Positions 8,255-16,332 of a stretch of DNA of 64,000 bases are shown here, piece by piece (positions within the stretch are counted from its first letter, which is position 1; every line of letters starts with the position of its first letter). A program made the translations under genes and the position numbers. The DNA comes from Orbus sasakiae. Lineage in GTDB: Bacteria > Pseudomonadota > Gammaproteobacteria > Enterobacterales > Orbaceae. A model generated the notes under the pieces. It did no database searches, was not told the DNA's origin, and saw nothing but the letters and a program-made list of their open reading frames with translations. The stretch lies in assembly GCF_039542345.1 (NCBI RefSeq), contig NZ_BAABHY010000001.1, positions 1,302,001-1,366,000 on the forward strand, in the 5' to 3' direction.

Positions 8255-9085
8255 ATGAAAAAGTTTTTAATTATTGCGGTCATTGCCATTATTGCAGCTG
8301 TCACTGGCTATTTCATTTGGCAAAATAACAGCAAAGATACCACAATAACATTATATGGTAACGTTGACATTCGTACGGTCAATAGCAATTTCCGTGTTGC
8401 AGGACGATTAACAGAATTATCGAAAGAAGAAGGTGATTATGTTAAGGTTGGCGATTTATTGGCAACGATTGACGACGAACCGTATCAAATCGGTTTGCAA
8501 CAAGCACAGGCACAAGTTTTACAAGCCCAAGCCACTTATGATTATGCGGAACGTAATTTCCAAAGACAATCTGAATTAATGAAAACCAACGCGGTATCAA
8601 AAGATCAACTTGATAACAGCAAAACAGCACGAGATCAGGCTCAGGCTAACTTAGCGCTAGCCCTGGCAAATGTTGAACAAGCGAAACTTAATATCACCGA
8701 TAGTCAACTTTATTCACCAACAGAAGGGACGATTTTAACTCGAGCCATTGAAGTCGGTACTATGCTCAATTCAGCCACAACCGTTTACGCAATCTCGATT
8801 GCAAAACCCATTTGGATTAAGGCTTATATTGATGAAATCAATTTAGCACAAGCCATACCTGGGCGAAAAGTGTATATCTATACTGACGCAAGACCAAATG
8901 AACCCTATATCGGTCAAATTGGCTTCGTGTCATCAACTGCTGAATTTACCCCTAAAACTGTACAAACTGAGGTATTACGTACTGACCTTGTCTATCGTTT
9001 ACGTATCCAAGTTAATCAAAATGGTGAGGGTAAAGCGGATGAACTGTTGCGACAAGGTATGCCCGTTACCATCAAATTTCAATAG
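8255..9085 (+). CDS. HlyD-family periplasmic adaptor of the ABC exporter (YbhG-like)
   Basis: A 276-residue membrane-fusion protein anchored by one N-terminal transmembrane helix (residues 3-23). It shows the biotinyl-lipoyl halves (VAGRLTELSKEEGDYVKVGDLLATID and LYSPTEGTILTRAIEVGTML) around a coiled-coil hairpin (about residues 80-145). It would link the inner-membrane ABC exporter to an outer-membrane channel. By order and content it matches YbhG of the E. coli ybhGFSR cluster, although it is shorter than YbhG (about 330 residues). GGAG lies at 8245 before the ATG. The substrate is not deducible. Confidence 0.88.
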   Translation: MKKFLIIAVIAIIAAVTGYFIWQNNSKDTTITLYGNVDIRTVNSNFRVAGRLTELSKEEGDYVKVGDLLATIDDEPYQIGLQQAQAQVLQAQATYDYAERNFQRQSELMKTNAVSKDQLDNSKTARDQAQANLALALANVEQAKLNITDSQLYSPTEGTILTRAIEVGTMLNSATTVYAISIAKPIWIKAYIDEINLAQAIPGRKVYIYTDARPNEPYIGQIGFVSSTAEFTPKTVQTEVLRTDLVYRLRIQVNQNGEGKADELLRQGMPVTIKFQ

Positions 9086-9114
9086 TCATGCCGTCTTAAT
9101 GGGAGCCTATTTTA

Positions 9115-10866
9115 ATGGTTAATCACTCTGCTGATAATCAAATTATTTTACAGGATGTCCAAAAATGTTTTGGCGCACAAAATAACCAACTTGTTGCCTT
9201 GCAATCCTTAACATTAACCATCAAAGCAAACGGTGTAACTGGGTTAGTTGGGCCTGATGGTGCAGGTAAAACAACCTTGTTGCGTATGTTAGCTGGGCTA
9301 CTCAATCCAACGCAAGGCACGATTTCAGTGGCGGGGCTTAATCCTGCAATAGATGGCTCTGCGTTACGGGCTCAGCTTGGTTACATGCCACAAAAATTTG
9401 GGCTTTATGAAGATCTTACTGTACAAGAAAACTTAAATTTATTTGCGGATCTACGCAATATTCATGGCGAAGAACGCCAACACACATTTGCAAAGTTACT
9501 CGAATTTACCGATTTAGCAAGATTCACCCACCGCTATGCTGGTAAGCTTTCGGGCGGAATGAAACAAAAATTGGGGTTAGCATGCACATTACTTGGTGAC
9601 CCTAAAGTCTTACTACTCGATGAACCTGGCGTCGGTGTTGACCCGATTTCAAGACAAGAATTGTGGAAAATGGTGCACGAGTTGGCCAAAGACGGTATGT
9701 TGATTATTTGGAGCACATCCTACCTCGATGAGGCCCAACAATGTCAGGATATTTTATTGCTTAATGAAGGCCAATTAATTTTTAGAGGTGTGCCAGACGA
9801 ATTAACGCAAAGCGTAAAGGATCGTGTATTTTTAATTTCAGCCAATCAACCACATCGAACCTTATTACAAAAGGTATTAAAACACCCTGACGTCAGCGAT
9901 GGCGTGATTGAAGGTGACAGTATTCGACTCATTTTTAAACAGCATATTGAACCCCAAAATATTGCGACATTGTTAGGCGATCCCTCTTTAATCGTTAAAC
10001 CCGCTGTTGGTCGTTTTGAAGATGCTTTCATTGATTTGCTCGGGGGGGTTGAGACCAAAGAGTCAATTTTAACCAAAATTATGCAACCGATTGACTGTAG
10101 CAAACACGATATTGTCATTGAAGCACAAGATTTAACCAAAACGTTTGGTGATTTTACGGCCACGGATCATGTCAACTTTCGAGTGACACGGGGTGAAATC
10201 TTTGGTTTACTTGGCCCCAATGGTGCGGGTAAATCAACCACATTCAAAATGATGTGCGGCCTATTATCCATATCAAGCGGTAAAGCACTAGTGCTTGAAA
10301 TGGATTTGAAAAAAAGTTCCATCAAAGCACGTCAACATTTAGGCTATATGGCACAACGTTTTTCACTTTATGATAAATTGACCGTTAAACAAAATTTAGC
10401 GTTTTTCTCTGGCATTTATGGGCTATTTGGTGAACTACAACAAACACGTGTTGATGAAATGATAACCGCATTTAACTTTCAACCCATTTTAAACAGAACA
10501 CCAGAGGATTTACCACTGGGCTATAAACAGCGTTTAGCGCTTGCTTGCGCATTAATGCATAAACCCGAAATTATCTTTTTAGATGAACCGACTTCAGGTG
10601 TTGATCCGATTACTCGCCGCGAATTTTGGATTCACATTAACAGCTTGGTTGAAAAAGGTGTAACCGTTATGGTTACCACACATTTTATGGATGAAGCTGA
10701 ATACTGTGATCGGATTGGCTTGGTCAATCGTGGTAAATTAATTGCATTGGGTTCGCCTGATGAGCTTAAGCAATCGGTGGCAAGTCAAGCGTTACCAGAA
10801 CCGACCATGGAACAAGCCTTTATTGAGTTAGTCTTAAAATCAACTCAGCACAGTGATGGAGTCTAA
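9115..10866 (+). CDS. ybhF: ABC exporter ATPase with two fused nucleotide-binding domains (YbhF-like)
   Basis: 583 residues, close to E. coli YbhF (578). The first ABC domain has Walker A GPDGAGKTT, signature LSGGMKQKLGLA and Walker B LLLDEPG. The second has Walker A GPNGAGKST, a non-canonical signature LPLGYKQRLALA and Walker B IIFLDEPTSGVD. The altered second signature is, as I recall, typical of this family. It powers the two permeases encoded next. GGGAG precedes the start. The stop overlaps the ribosome site of ybhS, so expression is coupled. Relatives export drugs or cations; the substrate here is unknown. Confidence 0.92.
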   Translation: MVNHSADNQIILQDVQKCFGAQNNQLVALQSLTLTIKANGVTGLVGPDGAGKTTLLRMLAGLLNPTQGTISVAGLNPAIDGSALRAQLGYMPQKFGLYEDLTVQENLNLFADLRNIHGEERQHTFAKLLEFTDLARFTHRYAGKLSGGMKQKLGLACTLLGDPKVLLLDEPGVGVDPISRQELWKMVHELAKDGMLIIWSTSYLDEAQQCQDILLLNEGQLIFRGVPDELTQSVKDRVFLISANQPHRTLLQKVLKHPDVSDGVIEGDSIRLIFKQHIEPQNIATLLGDPSLIVKPAVGRFEDAFIDLLGGVETKESILTKIMQPIDCSKHDIVIEAQDLTKTFGDFTATDHVNFRVTRGEIFGLLGPNGAGKSTTFKMMCGLLSISSGKALVLEMDLKKSSIKARQHLGYMAQRFSLYDKLTVKQNLAFFSGIYGLFGELQQTRVDEMITAFNFQPILNRTPEDLPLGYKQRLALACALMHKPEIIFLDEPTSGVDPITRREFWIHINSLVEKGVTVMVTTHFMDEAEYCDRIGLVNRGKLIALGSPDELKQSVASQALPEPTMEQAFIELVLKSTQHSDGV

Positions 10867-10867
10867 T

Positions 10868-11986
10868 ATGGCATTTTCATTTCATCGTACTTTCACGCTA
10901 TGTAAAAAAGAAACGCTACAAATTATTCGCGATCCAAGTAGCCTACTTATCGCCGTCATCATTCCTTTAATGTTATTATTTATTTTCGGTTATGGTATTA
11001 ATCTTGATTCAAATAAGATTCGTGTCGGCGTATTGGTTGAGCAACAAAGTCAATCCGCTAATGATTTTGTTCAAGTATTAAATGGCTCACCCTACATTAT
11101 TCCTATTATCGCAACACATCGTGCCGAACTTGAAGATAAAATTAATCGCGGTGAAATTCGCGGTATCTTAATCATTCCGATTAACTTTGCACAAAAAATG
11201 CAGGATAACCAAGCCACCATCCAACTGATTACCGATGGCAGTGAACCCAATATTGCCAATTTTGTACAAGGTTATTTGCTCGGTGCTTGGCAGATTTGGC
11301 GCGAGCAGCAAAGCCAAGATAACGCATCGCCAGCTTTAGCGGGGATTGATATAGAAACTCGCTATTGGTATAACGCAGCCGCAATTAGCCAACATTACAT
11401 TTTACCTGGTGCAATTACCATTATTATGACGGTTATAGGGTCTATTCTCACTTCACTGGTGATTGCACGTGAATGGGAGCGCGGAACAATGGAAGCCCTT
11501 TTATCAACACCAATGACAAAGCTTGAACTCTTAATCTCAAAATTATTGCCCTATTATTTATTAGGGATTGTGGCTTTAGGAATTTGTTTAGTGGTTACTG
11601 TCTTTATTATGCAAGTGCCCTTTAGAGGATCACTCGCCTTATTGTTTATCATCAGTTCACTCTTTTTATTGACGATTTTGAGTATGGGATTATTGATTTC
11701 AACCCTAACACGCAATCAATTTAATGCAGCGATGTTTGCAATCAATATGGCCTTTTTACCTGCTGTGATGTTATCTGGCTTTGTGTTTGAAATTGACAGT
11801 ATGCCGGCTATTGTCCAGCTCGTCACGTACATTATCCCCGCAAGATATTATGTCACATCGATGCAAACCCTATTTCTTGCCGGTGATATTCTCCCTATTT
11901 TAGCCATTAATGCCGGATTCTTACTGGCCTTTATGATTGTGTTGTTAACCATGACAATCAAAAAAACCAAATTAAATCTGGAGTAA
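10868..11986 (+). CDS. ybhS: ABC exporter permease, YbhS-like
   Basis: About 372 residues of the ABC2 permease family: an N-terminal helix (IPLMLLFIFGYGINLDSNKIRVGVL), a large periplasmic domain (to about residue 185), then five C-terminal helices. It is very similar to E. coli YbhS throughout, e.g. ITDGSEPNIANFVQGY, AREWERGTMEALLSTPMT and the VTYIIPARYYV end. The ATG at 10868 has GGAG at 10858-10861 inside the end of ybhF; an earlier GTG at 10853 is less likely. It forms a heterodimer with the YbhR-like permease. Confidence 0.93.
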   Translation: MAFSFHRTFTLCKKETLQIIRDPSSLLIAVIIPLMLLFIFGYGINLDSNKIRVGVLVEQQSQSANDFVQVLNGSPYIIPIIATHRAELEDKINRGEIRGILIIPINFAQKMQDNQATIQLITDGSEPNIANFVQGYLLGAWQIWREQQSQDNASPALAGIDIETRYWYNAAAISQHYILPGAITIIMTVIGSILTSLVIAREWERGTMEALLSTPMTKLELLISKLLPYYLLGIVALGICLVVTVFIMQVPFRGSLALLFIISSLFLLTILSMGLLISTLTRNQFNAAMFAINMAFLPAVMLSGFVFEIDSMPAIVQLVTYIIPARYYVTSMQTLFLAGDILPILAINAGFLLAFMIVLLTMTIKKTKLNLE

Positions 11987-11989
11987 CTC

Positions 11990-13126
11990 ATGGTACGTTT
12001 ATTCGCAAAATTTACCACACTATATCGCACGATAACGCTGATCAAAAAAGAGCTGATTCTACTATTACAAGATAAGCAAACCCGCATTATTTTAATTATG
12101 CCCGTTCTGATACAGATTCTTGTTTTTCCTTTTGCTGCGACGTTAAATGTTACCAATGCCACGGTAGCCGTTTATCGTACCACTGTTGATCAGCCATCAA
12201 CTGAAATTATTGACCACATTGCGCATGCCGACAGTTTTAGTAAAACCCTTTTCTTGCAATCTAGTCAACAGATTCAATCAACAATTGATGAACAAAAAGC
12301 GTTATTGGTGATTCGTTTTCCCGATGATTTTGCGAATCAACTGTTATCAGGCGCGAATCCGCAAATTCAATTAATTTTAGATGGACGCCATTCGAATAGT
12401 GCACAAATTGCAGCCAATTATGTGCAGCAAATTATTTTACAATATCAGCAAGATAAGCTTTGCCAATCCACGCAACAATGCGATCAAAATAACTTAGTTA
12501 TTCGTCATTGGTTTAATCCAACACTTGATTATAAATGGTTTGTATTACCCTCTTTAGTGGCATTGATTACCACCATTGGTGTCCTGATTGTCACCTCATT
12601 ATCGGTTGCAAGAGAACGCGAACAAGGAACCCTTGATCAATTGCGGGTTTCTCCCTTAACCACTTGGCAAATTTTTGTCGGTAAAGCTGTTCCTGCGATC
12701 ATTGTTGCGACATTACAAGGTTCGATTGTATTATTGGCCGGAATTTTGCTATACCAAATTCCATTTCAAGGTTCGTTTATCTATTACTATATTTGTATTG
12801 TTTTTTATGGCTTGTCATTGGTCGGGTTTGGGTTATTTATTTCAGCCTTATGCTCCACCCAACAACAGGCTTTTATCGGCATTATTGTGTTTATGGTCCC
12901 TGCTATTTTACTTTCTGGCTATATTGCACCAGTTGAAAATATGCCTGAGTTTTTACAATATATGACATGGGTAAATCCCGTTAGACATTTTACCGAGCTG
13001 ACAAAAGAGATTTATTTAAAAGATGTTAATTTTGCGATTATATGGCAAAATCTTTGGCCGTTAATGGTGATTACACTCGTTGTTGGGGCAATTGCGTATT
13101 ATCTGTTTAAAAAGAAACTGGGTTAA
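11990..13126 (+). CDS. ybhR: ABC exporter permease, YbhR-like
   Basis: A 378-residue ABC2-type permease with the same topology as YbhS: one helix, a periplasmic domain, then five helices ending in a basic KKKLG tail. The motif SVAREREQGTLDQLRVSPLT is the coupling region and MTWVNPVRHFTELTKEIYLKD the late periplasmic element. It starts 3 bases after ybhS, with CTGGAG upstream. It is the last gene of the marR-hlyD-ybhFSR operon, followed by a 10-bp inverted repeat. With YbhS it should form the membrane channel of the exporter. Confidence 0.92.
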   Translation: MVRLFAKFTTLYRTITLIKKELILLLQDKQTRIILIMPVLIQILVFPFAATLNVTNATVAVYRTTVDQPSTEIIDHIAHADSFSKTLFLQSSQQIQSTIDEQKALLVIRFPDDFANQLLSGANPQIQLILDGRHSNSAQIAANYVQQIILQYQQDKLCQSTQQCDQNNLVIRHWFNPTLDYKWFVLPSLVALITTIGVLIVTSLSVAREREQGTLDQLRVSPLTTWQIFVGKAVPAIIVATLQGSIVLLAGILLYQIPFQGSFIYYYICIVFYGLSLVGFGLFISALCSTQQQAFIGIIVFMVPAILLSGYIAPVENMPEFLQYMTWVNPVRHFTELTKEIYLKDVNFAIIWQNLWPLMVITLVVGAIAYYLFKKKLG

Positions 13127-13146
13127 TTGTCGGATACATTAAGCGG

Positions 13147-13181
13147 GATGTGCTTTGTTAATAACAACCATAAAGCACATC
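13147..13181. terminator. Inverted repeat between convergent genes (candidate bidirectional terminator)
   Basis: GATGTGCTTT (13147-13156) pairs perfectly with AAAGCACATC (13172-13181) around a 15-base loop. It sits between the exporter operon and the convergent zinc-ribbon gene. No long T-run follows, so Rho-independent termination is uncertain. Confidence 0.5.
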
Positions 13182-13198
13182 AGTGATAGATTAAACAT

Positions 13199-13978
13199 TT
13201 AACGGCTAGTTAGCCATTCTTTAAGCACTAACAAGTTTTGCTGTTGTACTATGCTCAGCCAATTGCGCTTTGCTTTACTGATGGTCGCAGGGCTCATAGT
13301 TAAGATGTGTTCCATTTGTTGATAGGATTTACCCGCAACAAACATGTCAATCATCTTAAGCCAATTTTCACTATGGGCTAAATGTTCAAGTCCTGTCCCT
13401 TTTAATTGACTGAAATAACGCCAACAACTTTTACATCGAAATTGAGCGCGTCCATCAGCGACTTTCTGTGTTTTGTGTGATTCACAATGTGGACACGTAG
13501 CTTGTGTTGTTTGCAAAATATTATTTACCCATGATTTAAGCTGTTCCACTTGTTCCTTGACAGCTTTAGGGACATCAGTCTCTGATGATGCTTGCTGGGT
13601 TTGATACCATTGATAAAGATCGGGGTAATGACTTTGCATATATTGCTCAATTACTTGACCACGACGCTTGATCAGCCACGCAGTGCTATCGGTCAATTCA
13701 TGACGAATTGTTGCGTAGCTTTGACCACATAGCCGACGTTCGGCAATCACCGGTAACCATTCAAGTCGAGCTAATCGATAAAATGGCGTATTAAGGCTAC
13801 GGTTGAAACTGCGTTTACAGGCTTTACAACGATAATAACCCGATGAAGAATGAATAACATATAAGTCATGATGCTGACAATAAGGACAAGCCGTCGGTGC
13901 TTCGGTTAATGCTTTAAGATCGGTAATTAAGGCATTTGCTTTGCCATGGAGTTTGACAGGTACAAAATGATGATACAT
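13199..13978 (-). CDS. Protein with two tandem zinc-ribbon plus helix-turn-helix modules (InsA/DUF746-like)
   Basis: A 259-residue protein built of two similar halves. Each has a zinc ribbon (C31-x2-C34...C51-x2-C54 and C162-x2-C165...C182-x2-C185) followed by a helical HTH-like region (CGQSYATIRHEL..STAWLIKRR and AGKSYQQMEHIL..SPATISKAKRN). The layout recalls the InsA zinc ribbon/HTH of IS1 and DUF746-type proteins. No DDE catalytic domain or terminal repeats surround it, so it is not itself an insertion sequence. It is probably DNA-binding, a domesticated transposon regulator or an unstudied regulator. The start at 13978 has AGCGGA upstream; an ATG at 13996 does not. Confidence 0.65.
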   Translation of the reverse strand: MYHHFVPVKLHGKANALITDLKALTEAPTACPYCQHHDLYVIHSSSGYYRCKACKRSFNRSLNTPFYRLARLEWLPVIAERRLCGQSYATIRHELTDSTAWLIKRRGQVIEQYMQSHYPDLYQWYQTQQASSETDVPKAVKEQVEQLKSWVNNILQTTQATCPHCESHKTQKVADGRAQFRCKSCWRYFSQLKGTGLEHLAHSENWLKMIDMFVAGKSYQQMEHILTMSPATISKAKRNWLSIVQQQNLLVLKEWLTSR

Positions 13979-14114
13979 ATTAATTCCGCTGACCATTAAT
14001 TGAAATGGCGCTATCTTACACTATAATCACATGCCACAACAATAATTTAACGAACAAATATTGCCTCATTTAGTGTATAATTCATCTCGAATAAATTTGA
14101 AACAGGACCCAACT

Positions 14115-15146
14115 ATGTATAGCTTTACCAATGATTATAATGAAACTGCTCATCCTAAATTATTAGAGTCTTTATTGACGGCTTCAACACAAAAAAACAG
14201 TGGTTATGGTTTAGACACATATTGTGAAAAAGCCGCTGAAAAAATTAAATCACTGATCCAATCGTCGCAATCAGCAGTACACTTTTTACCCGGTGGGACC
14301 ATTACAAATTTAGCCTTTATTAGCCATATATTACGTCCTTATCAAGCGGTGATTGCGGCTCAAACTGGTCACATTGCTGTTCATGAAACCGGTGCAATTG
14401 AAGCAACTGGCCACAAAGTGATTACGGTAAAATGTGAACAAGGTAAGCTGACACCCGAAGTGATTAAGCCCGTACTTGAAGAACATTGTGATGAACATAT
14501 GGTACAACCAAAATTAGTCTATATTTCAAATACCACTGAATTAGGGACAATTTATAGTAAAAAAGAGCTTCAAGAACTCCACGCATTTTGTCAAAAACAC
14601 CATTTGTATCTCTACATGGATGGTGCAAGATTGGCAATGGCATTATCTGCTGCTGAAAATGATTTAAGCTTCAGTGATATTGCAAAACTGACGGATGCAT
14701 TTTATATCGGTGGGACAAAAGTAGGAGCTTTTGCGGGGGAAGCCTTAATTATTAACAATAATAACTTGCAAGCCGATTTTCGTTTCACGATGAAACAAAA
14801 AGGCGCAATCTTAGCCAAAAGCTGGATTTTAGGTGTGCAGTTTTTAGCGCTGCTTGAAAATAATCTTTATCTTGAGCTAGGTAAACACAGTAATGTGATG
14901 GCCAAACAATTAAACGATATTTTATCTCGATATGGATTTACTTTCACGATTGCACCGCAAACTAATCAATTATTCGTTAATGTTCCAGACACTTTGGTCA
15001 ATTCGATTACACAACATTATGATCTCTTACCATGTGGAAAACCTGATAGTCAGCATAGCTGCTTACGTTTTTGTACCTCATGGTCAACTCAACAACACGA
15101 TATTGATCGTTTTGAAAAATTTTTACAAACTGTCTGTCAAAAATAA
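14115..15146 (+). CDS. ltaA: Low-specificity L-threonine aldolase family (PLP-dependent)
   Basis: 343 residues of the beta-eliminating lyase/threonine aldolase family (PF01212). It would split L-threonine or allo-threonine to glycine and acetaldehyde in the cytoplasm. Landmarks: FTNDYNETAHPKLL start, LPGGTITNLAF, the HETGAIEATGHK segment, YMDGARLAMAL (PLP-ring aspartate) and YIGGTKVGAFAGEA, whose lysine should form the Schiff base. The ATG at 14115 has AGGA eight bases upstream; earlier in-frame starts lie in the promoter region. It is monocistronic, followed by a 14-bp hairpin that runs into the his operon promoter region. Confidence 0.9.
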   Translation: MYSFTNDYNETAHPKLLESLLTASTQKNSGYGLDTYCEKAAEKIKSLIQSSQSAVHFLPGGTITNLAFISHILRPYQAVIAAQTGHIAVHETGAIEATGHKVITVKCEQGKLTPEVIKPVLEEHCDEHMVQPKLVYISNTTELGTIYSKKELQELHAFCQKHHLYLYMDGARLAMALSAAENDLSFSDIAKLTDAFYIGGTKVGAFAGEALIINNNNLQADFRFTMKQKGAILAKSWILGVQFLALLENNLYLELGKHSNVMAKQLNDILSRYGFTFTIAPQTNQLFVNVPDTLVNSITQHYDLLPCGKPDSQHSCLRFCTSWSTQQHDIDRFEKFLQTVCQK

Positions 15147-15147
15147 C

Positions 15148-15176
15148 TTGCTAACAAAAATAAAGTGTTATATGTT
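15148..15176 (+). promoter_or_regulatory. Candidate his operon promoter
   Basis: TTGCTA (15148-15153), a 17-base spacer and TATGTT (15171-15176) give a plausible sigma-70 promoter. Its start point would be near 15183, about 24 bases before the leader peptide. It overlaps the inverted repeat at 15158-15191 that also serves as the end of ltaA. Confidence 0.45.
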
Positions 15177-15191
15177 AATAACACTTTATTT
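15158..15191 (+). terminator. 14-bp hairpin after ltaA, overlapping the his promoter region
   Basis: AAATAAAGTGTTAT (15158-15171) pairs perfectly with ATAACACTTTATTT (15178-15191) around the loop ATGTTA. It is 11 bases after the ltaA stop, and its right arm ends in TTT. It is probably the ltaA terminator. Because the candidate his -10 box sits in its loop, it could also be an operator-like palindrome. Confidence 0.55.
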
Positions 15192-15206
15192 GGAGTTTAT
15201 TATTTT

Positions 15207-15272
15207 ATGAATTTACTTTGCGTCTTTGTTTTAAACAACAATAACCATCATCACCACCATATCCCTGATTAG
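15207..15272 (+). CDS. hisL: his operon leader peptide with five consecutive His codons
   Basis: A 21-codon open frame, MNLLCVFVLNNNN then five His (CAT CAT CAC CAC CAT) then IPD and TAG. GGAG at 15192-15195 precedes it. Runs of His codons just before a switchable terminator are the hallmark of his attenuation in enteric bacteria: ribosome stalling on these codons when charged tRNA-His is scarce favours the antiterminator. It is shorter in its His run than E. coli hisL (seven His), but the arrangement is the same. It lies 156 bases before hisG. Confidence 0.92.
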   Translation: MNLLCVFVLNNNNHHHHHIPD

Positions 15273-15371
15273 TCTTCGGGCGTTTGGTGCTGGAAGACAT
15301 ATGATCTTCCAGATGAGCGCAAAGAAAGTTAAAAGAGAGCCCTCGGAAGATCAACTTCCGAGGGTTTTTTT
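15272..15371 (+). promoter_or_regulatory. his operon attenuator (alternative hairpins and intrinsic terminator)
   Basis: Three pairings can be read. (1) CTGGAAGA (15290-15297) with TCTTCCAG (15305-15312), a pause hairpin. (2) GATCTTCC (15303-15310) with GGAAGATC (15345-15352), an antiterminator. (3) CCCTCGGAAG (15340-15349) with CTTCCGAGGG (15355-15364) followed by seven T, the terminator. Pairing 2 uses the right arm of 1 and the left arm of 3, so it excludes both, as a ribosome-controlled attenuator needs. GTCTTC (15272-15277) with GAAGAC (15293-15298) is a further option coupling to the leader stop codon. Confidence 0.88.
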
Positions 15372-15428
15372 ATTGCTTAATTCACAGACTTCTTTGTATT
15401 ACTGACTATCTTACCAAAGGGGAAAATA

Positions 15429-16328
15429 ATGCTAGATAATTCACGTTTACGTATCGCTATGCAAAAATCTGGTCGCTTAAGCGATGAGTCTAAAAAACTC
15501 TTGGCGCAATGCGGTATAAAAATCAATTTACAAGAACAACGGTTAATTGCATTTGCCGAAAACATGCCCATTGATATTTTACGTGTTCGTGATGACGATA
15601 TTCCAGGTTTGGTCATTGATGGCGTCGTTGATATTGGCATCATTGGTGAAAACGTGCTTGAAGAAGAAGTGCTTGATCGTCAAGCTGAAGGGCAAAACCC
15701 GCAATTTAAAATGTTACGACGTTTAGATTTTGGTGGCTGTCGCTTATCCATTGCCGCGCCACGTGACTTTGATTATCAAGGCCCTGAGTGCTTACAAGAT
15801 TTACGTGTTGCAACAACCTACCCTCACCTATTAAAACGTTATTTAGCACAATATGATGTTACATTCAAAACATGCTTATTAAACGGCTCTGTCGAAGTTG
15901 CGCCACGAGCAGGACTTGCAGATGTCATTTGTGACTTAGTCTCCAGCGGTGCCACACTTGAAGCAAATGGCTTAAAAGAGATTGAAGTCATCTATCGTTC
16001 AAAAGCGTGTTTAATTCAGCGTGAAGGCAAATTGCCAACGGAAAAACAAGCGTTAATTGACAAACTCATGACACGAATTCAAGGCGTTATCCAAGCACGT
16101 GAATCAAAATATATTATGCTGCACGCGCCTACAAATGTACTTGAACAAATTGTTGCCCTACTACCTGGTGCTGAAGACCCGACAATTTTACCATTAGCAA
16201 ATGAGAAAAATCGCGTTGCACTACACATGGTCAGCAGTGAATCGCTGTTTTGGGAAACCATGGAAAAACTCAAAGCGCTTGGCGCAAGCTCGATCCTTGT
16301 CCTACCAATTGAAAAAATGATGGAGTAA
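15429..16328 (+). CDS. hisG: ATP phosphoribosyltransferase HisG (long form)
   Basis: 299 residues, the long HisG with a C-terminal regulatory domain, so no HisZ is needed. It condenses ATP with PRPP, the first and feedback-inhibited step of histidine synthesis. Landmarks: RLRIAMQKSGRLS start, DIGIIGENVLEE, and the phosphate-binding GLADVICDLVSSGATLEANGL. AAAGGGGAAAA lies just upstream of the ATG. First structural gene of the his operon; only four bases separate it from hisD. Expression should be controlled by the attenuator at 15272-15371. Confidence 0.97.
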   Translation: MLDNSRLRIAMQKSGRLSDESKKLLAQCGIKINLQEQRLIAFAENMPIDILRVRDDDIPGLVIDGVVDIGIIGENVLEEEVLDRQAEGQNPQFKMLRRLDFGGCRLSIAAPRDFDYQGPECLQDLRVATTYPHLLKRYLAQYDVTFKTCLLNGSVEVAPRAGLADVICDLVSSGATLEANGLKEIEVIYRSKACLIQREGKLPTEKQALIDKLMTRIQGVIQARESKYIMLHAPTNVLEQIVALLPGAEDPTILPLANEKNRVALHMVSSESLFWETMEKLKALGASSILVLPIEKMME

Positions 16329-16332
16329 GCTG

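Noticed and set aside
9138..10163. Minus-strand open frames opposite ybhF
   Set aside because: They lie wholly within a well-supported coding gene, have poor composition and no ribosome sites, so they are shadows.
13199..13978. Insertion sequence of IS1 type
   Set aside because: No InsB-like catalytic frame, terminal inverted repeats or target duplication are visible around the zinc-ribbon gene.
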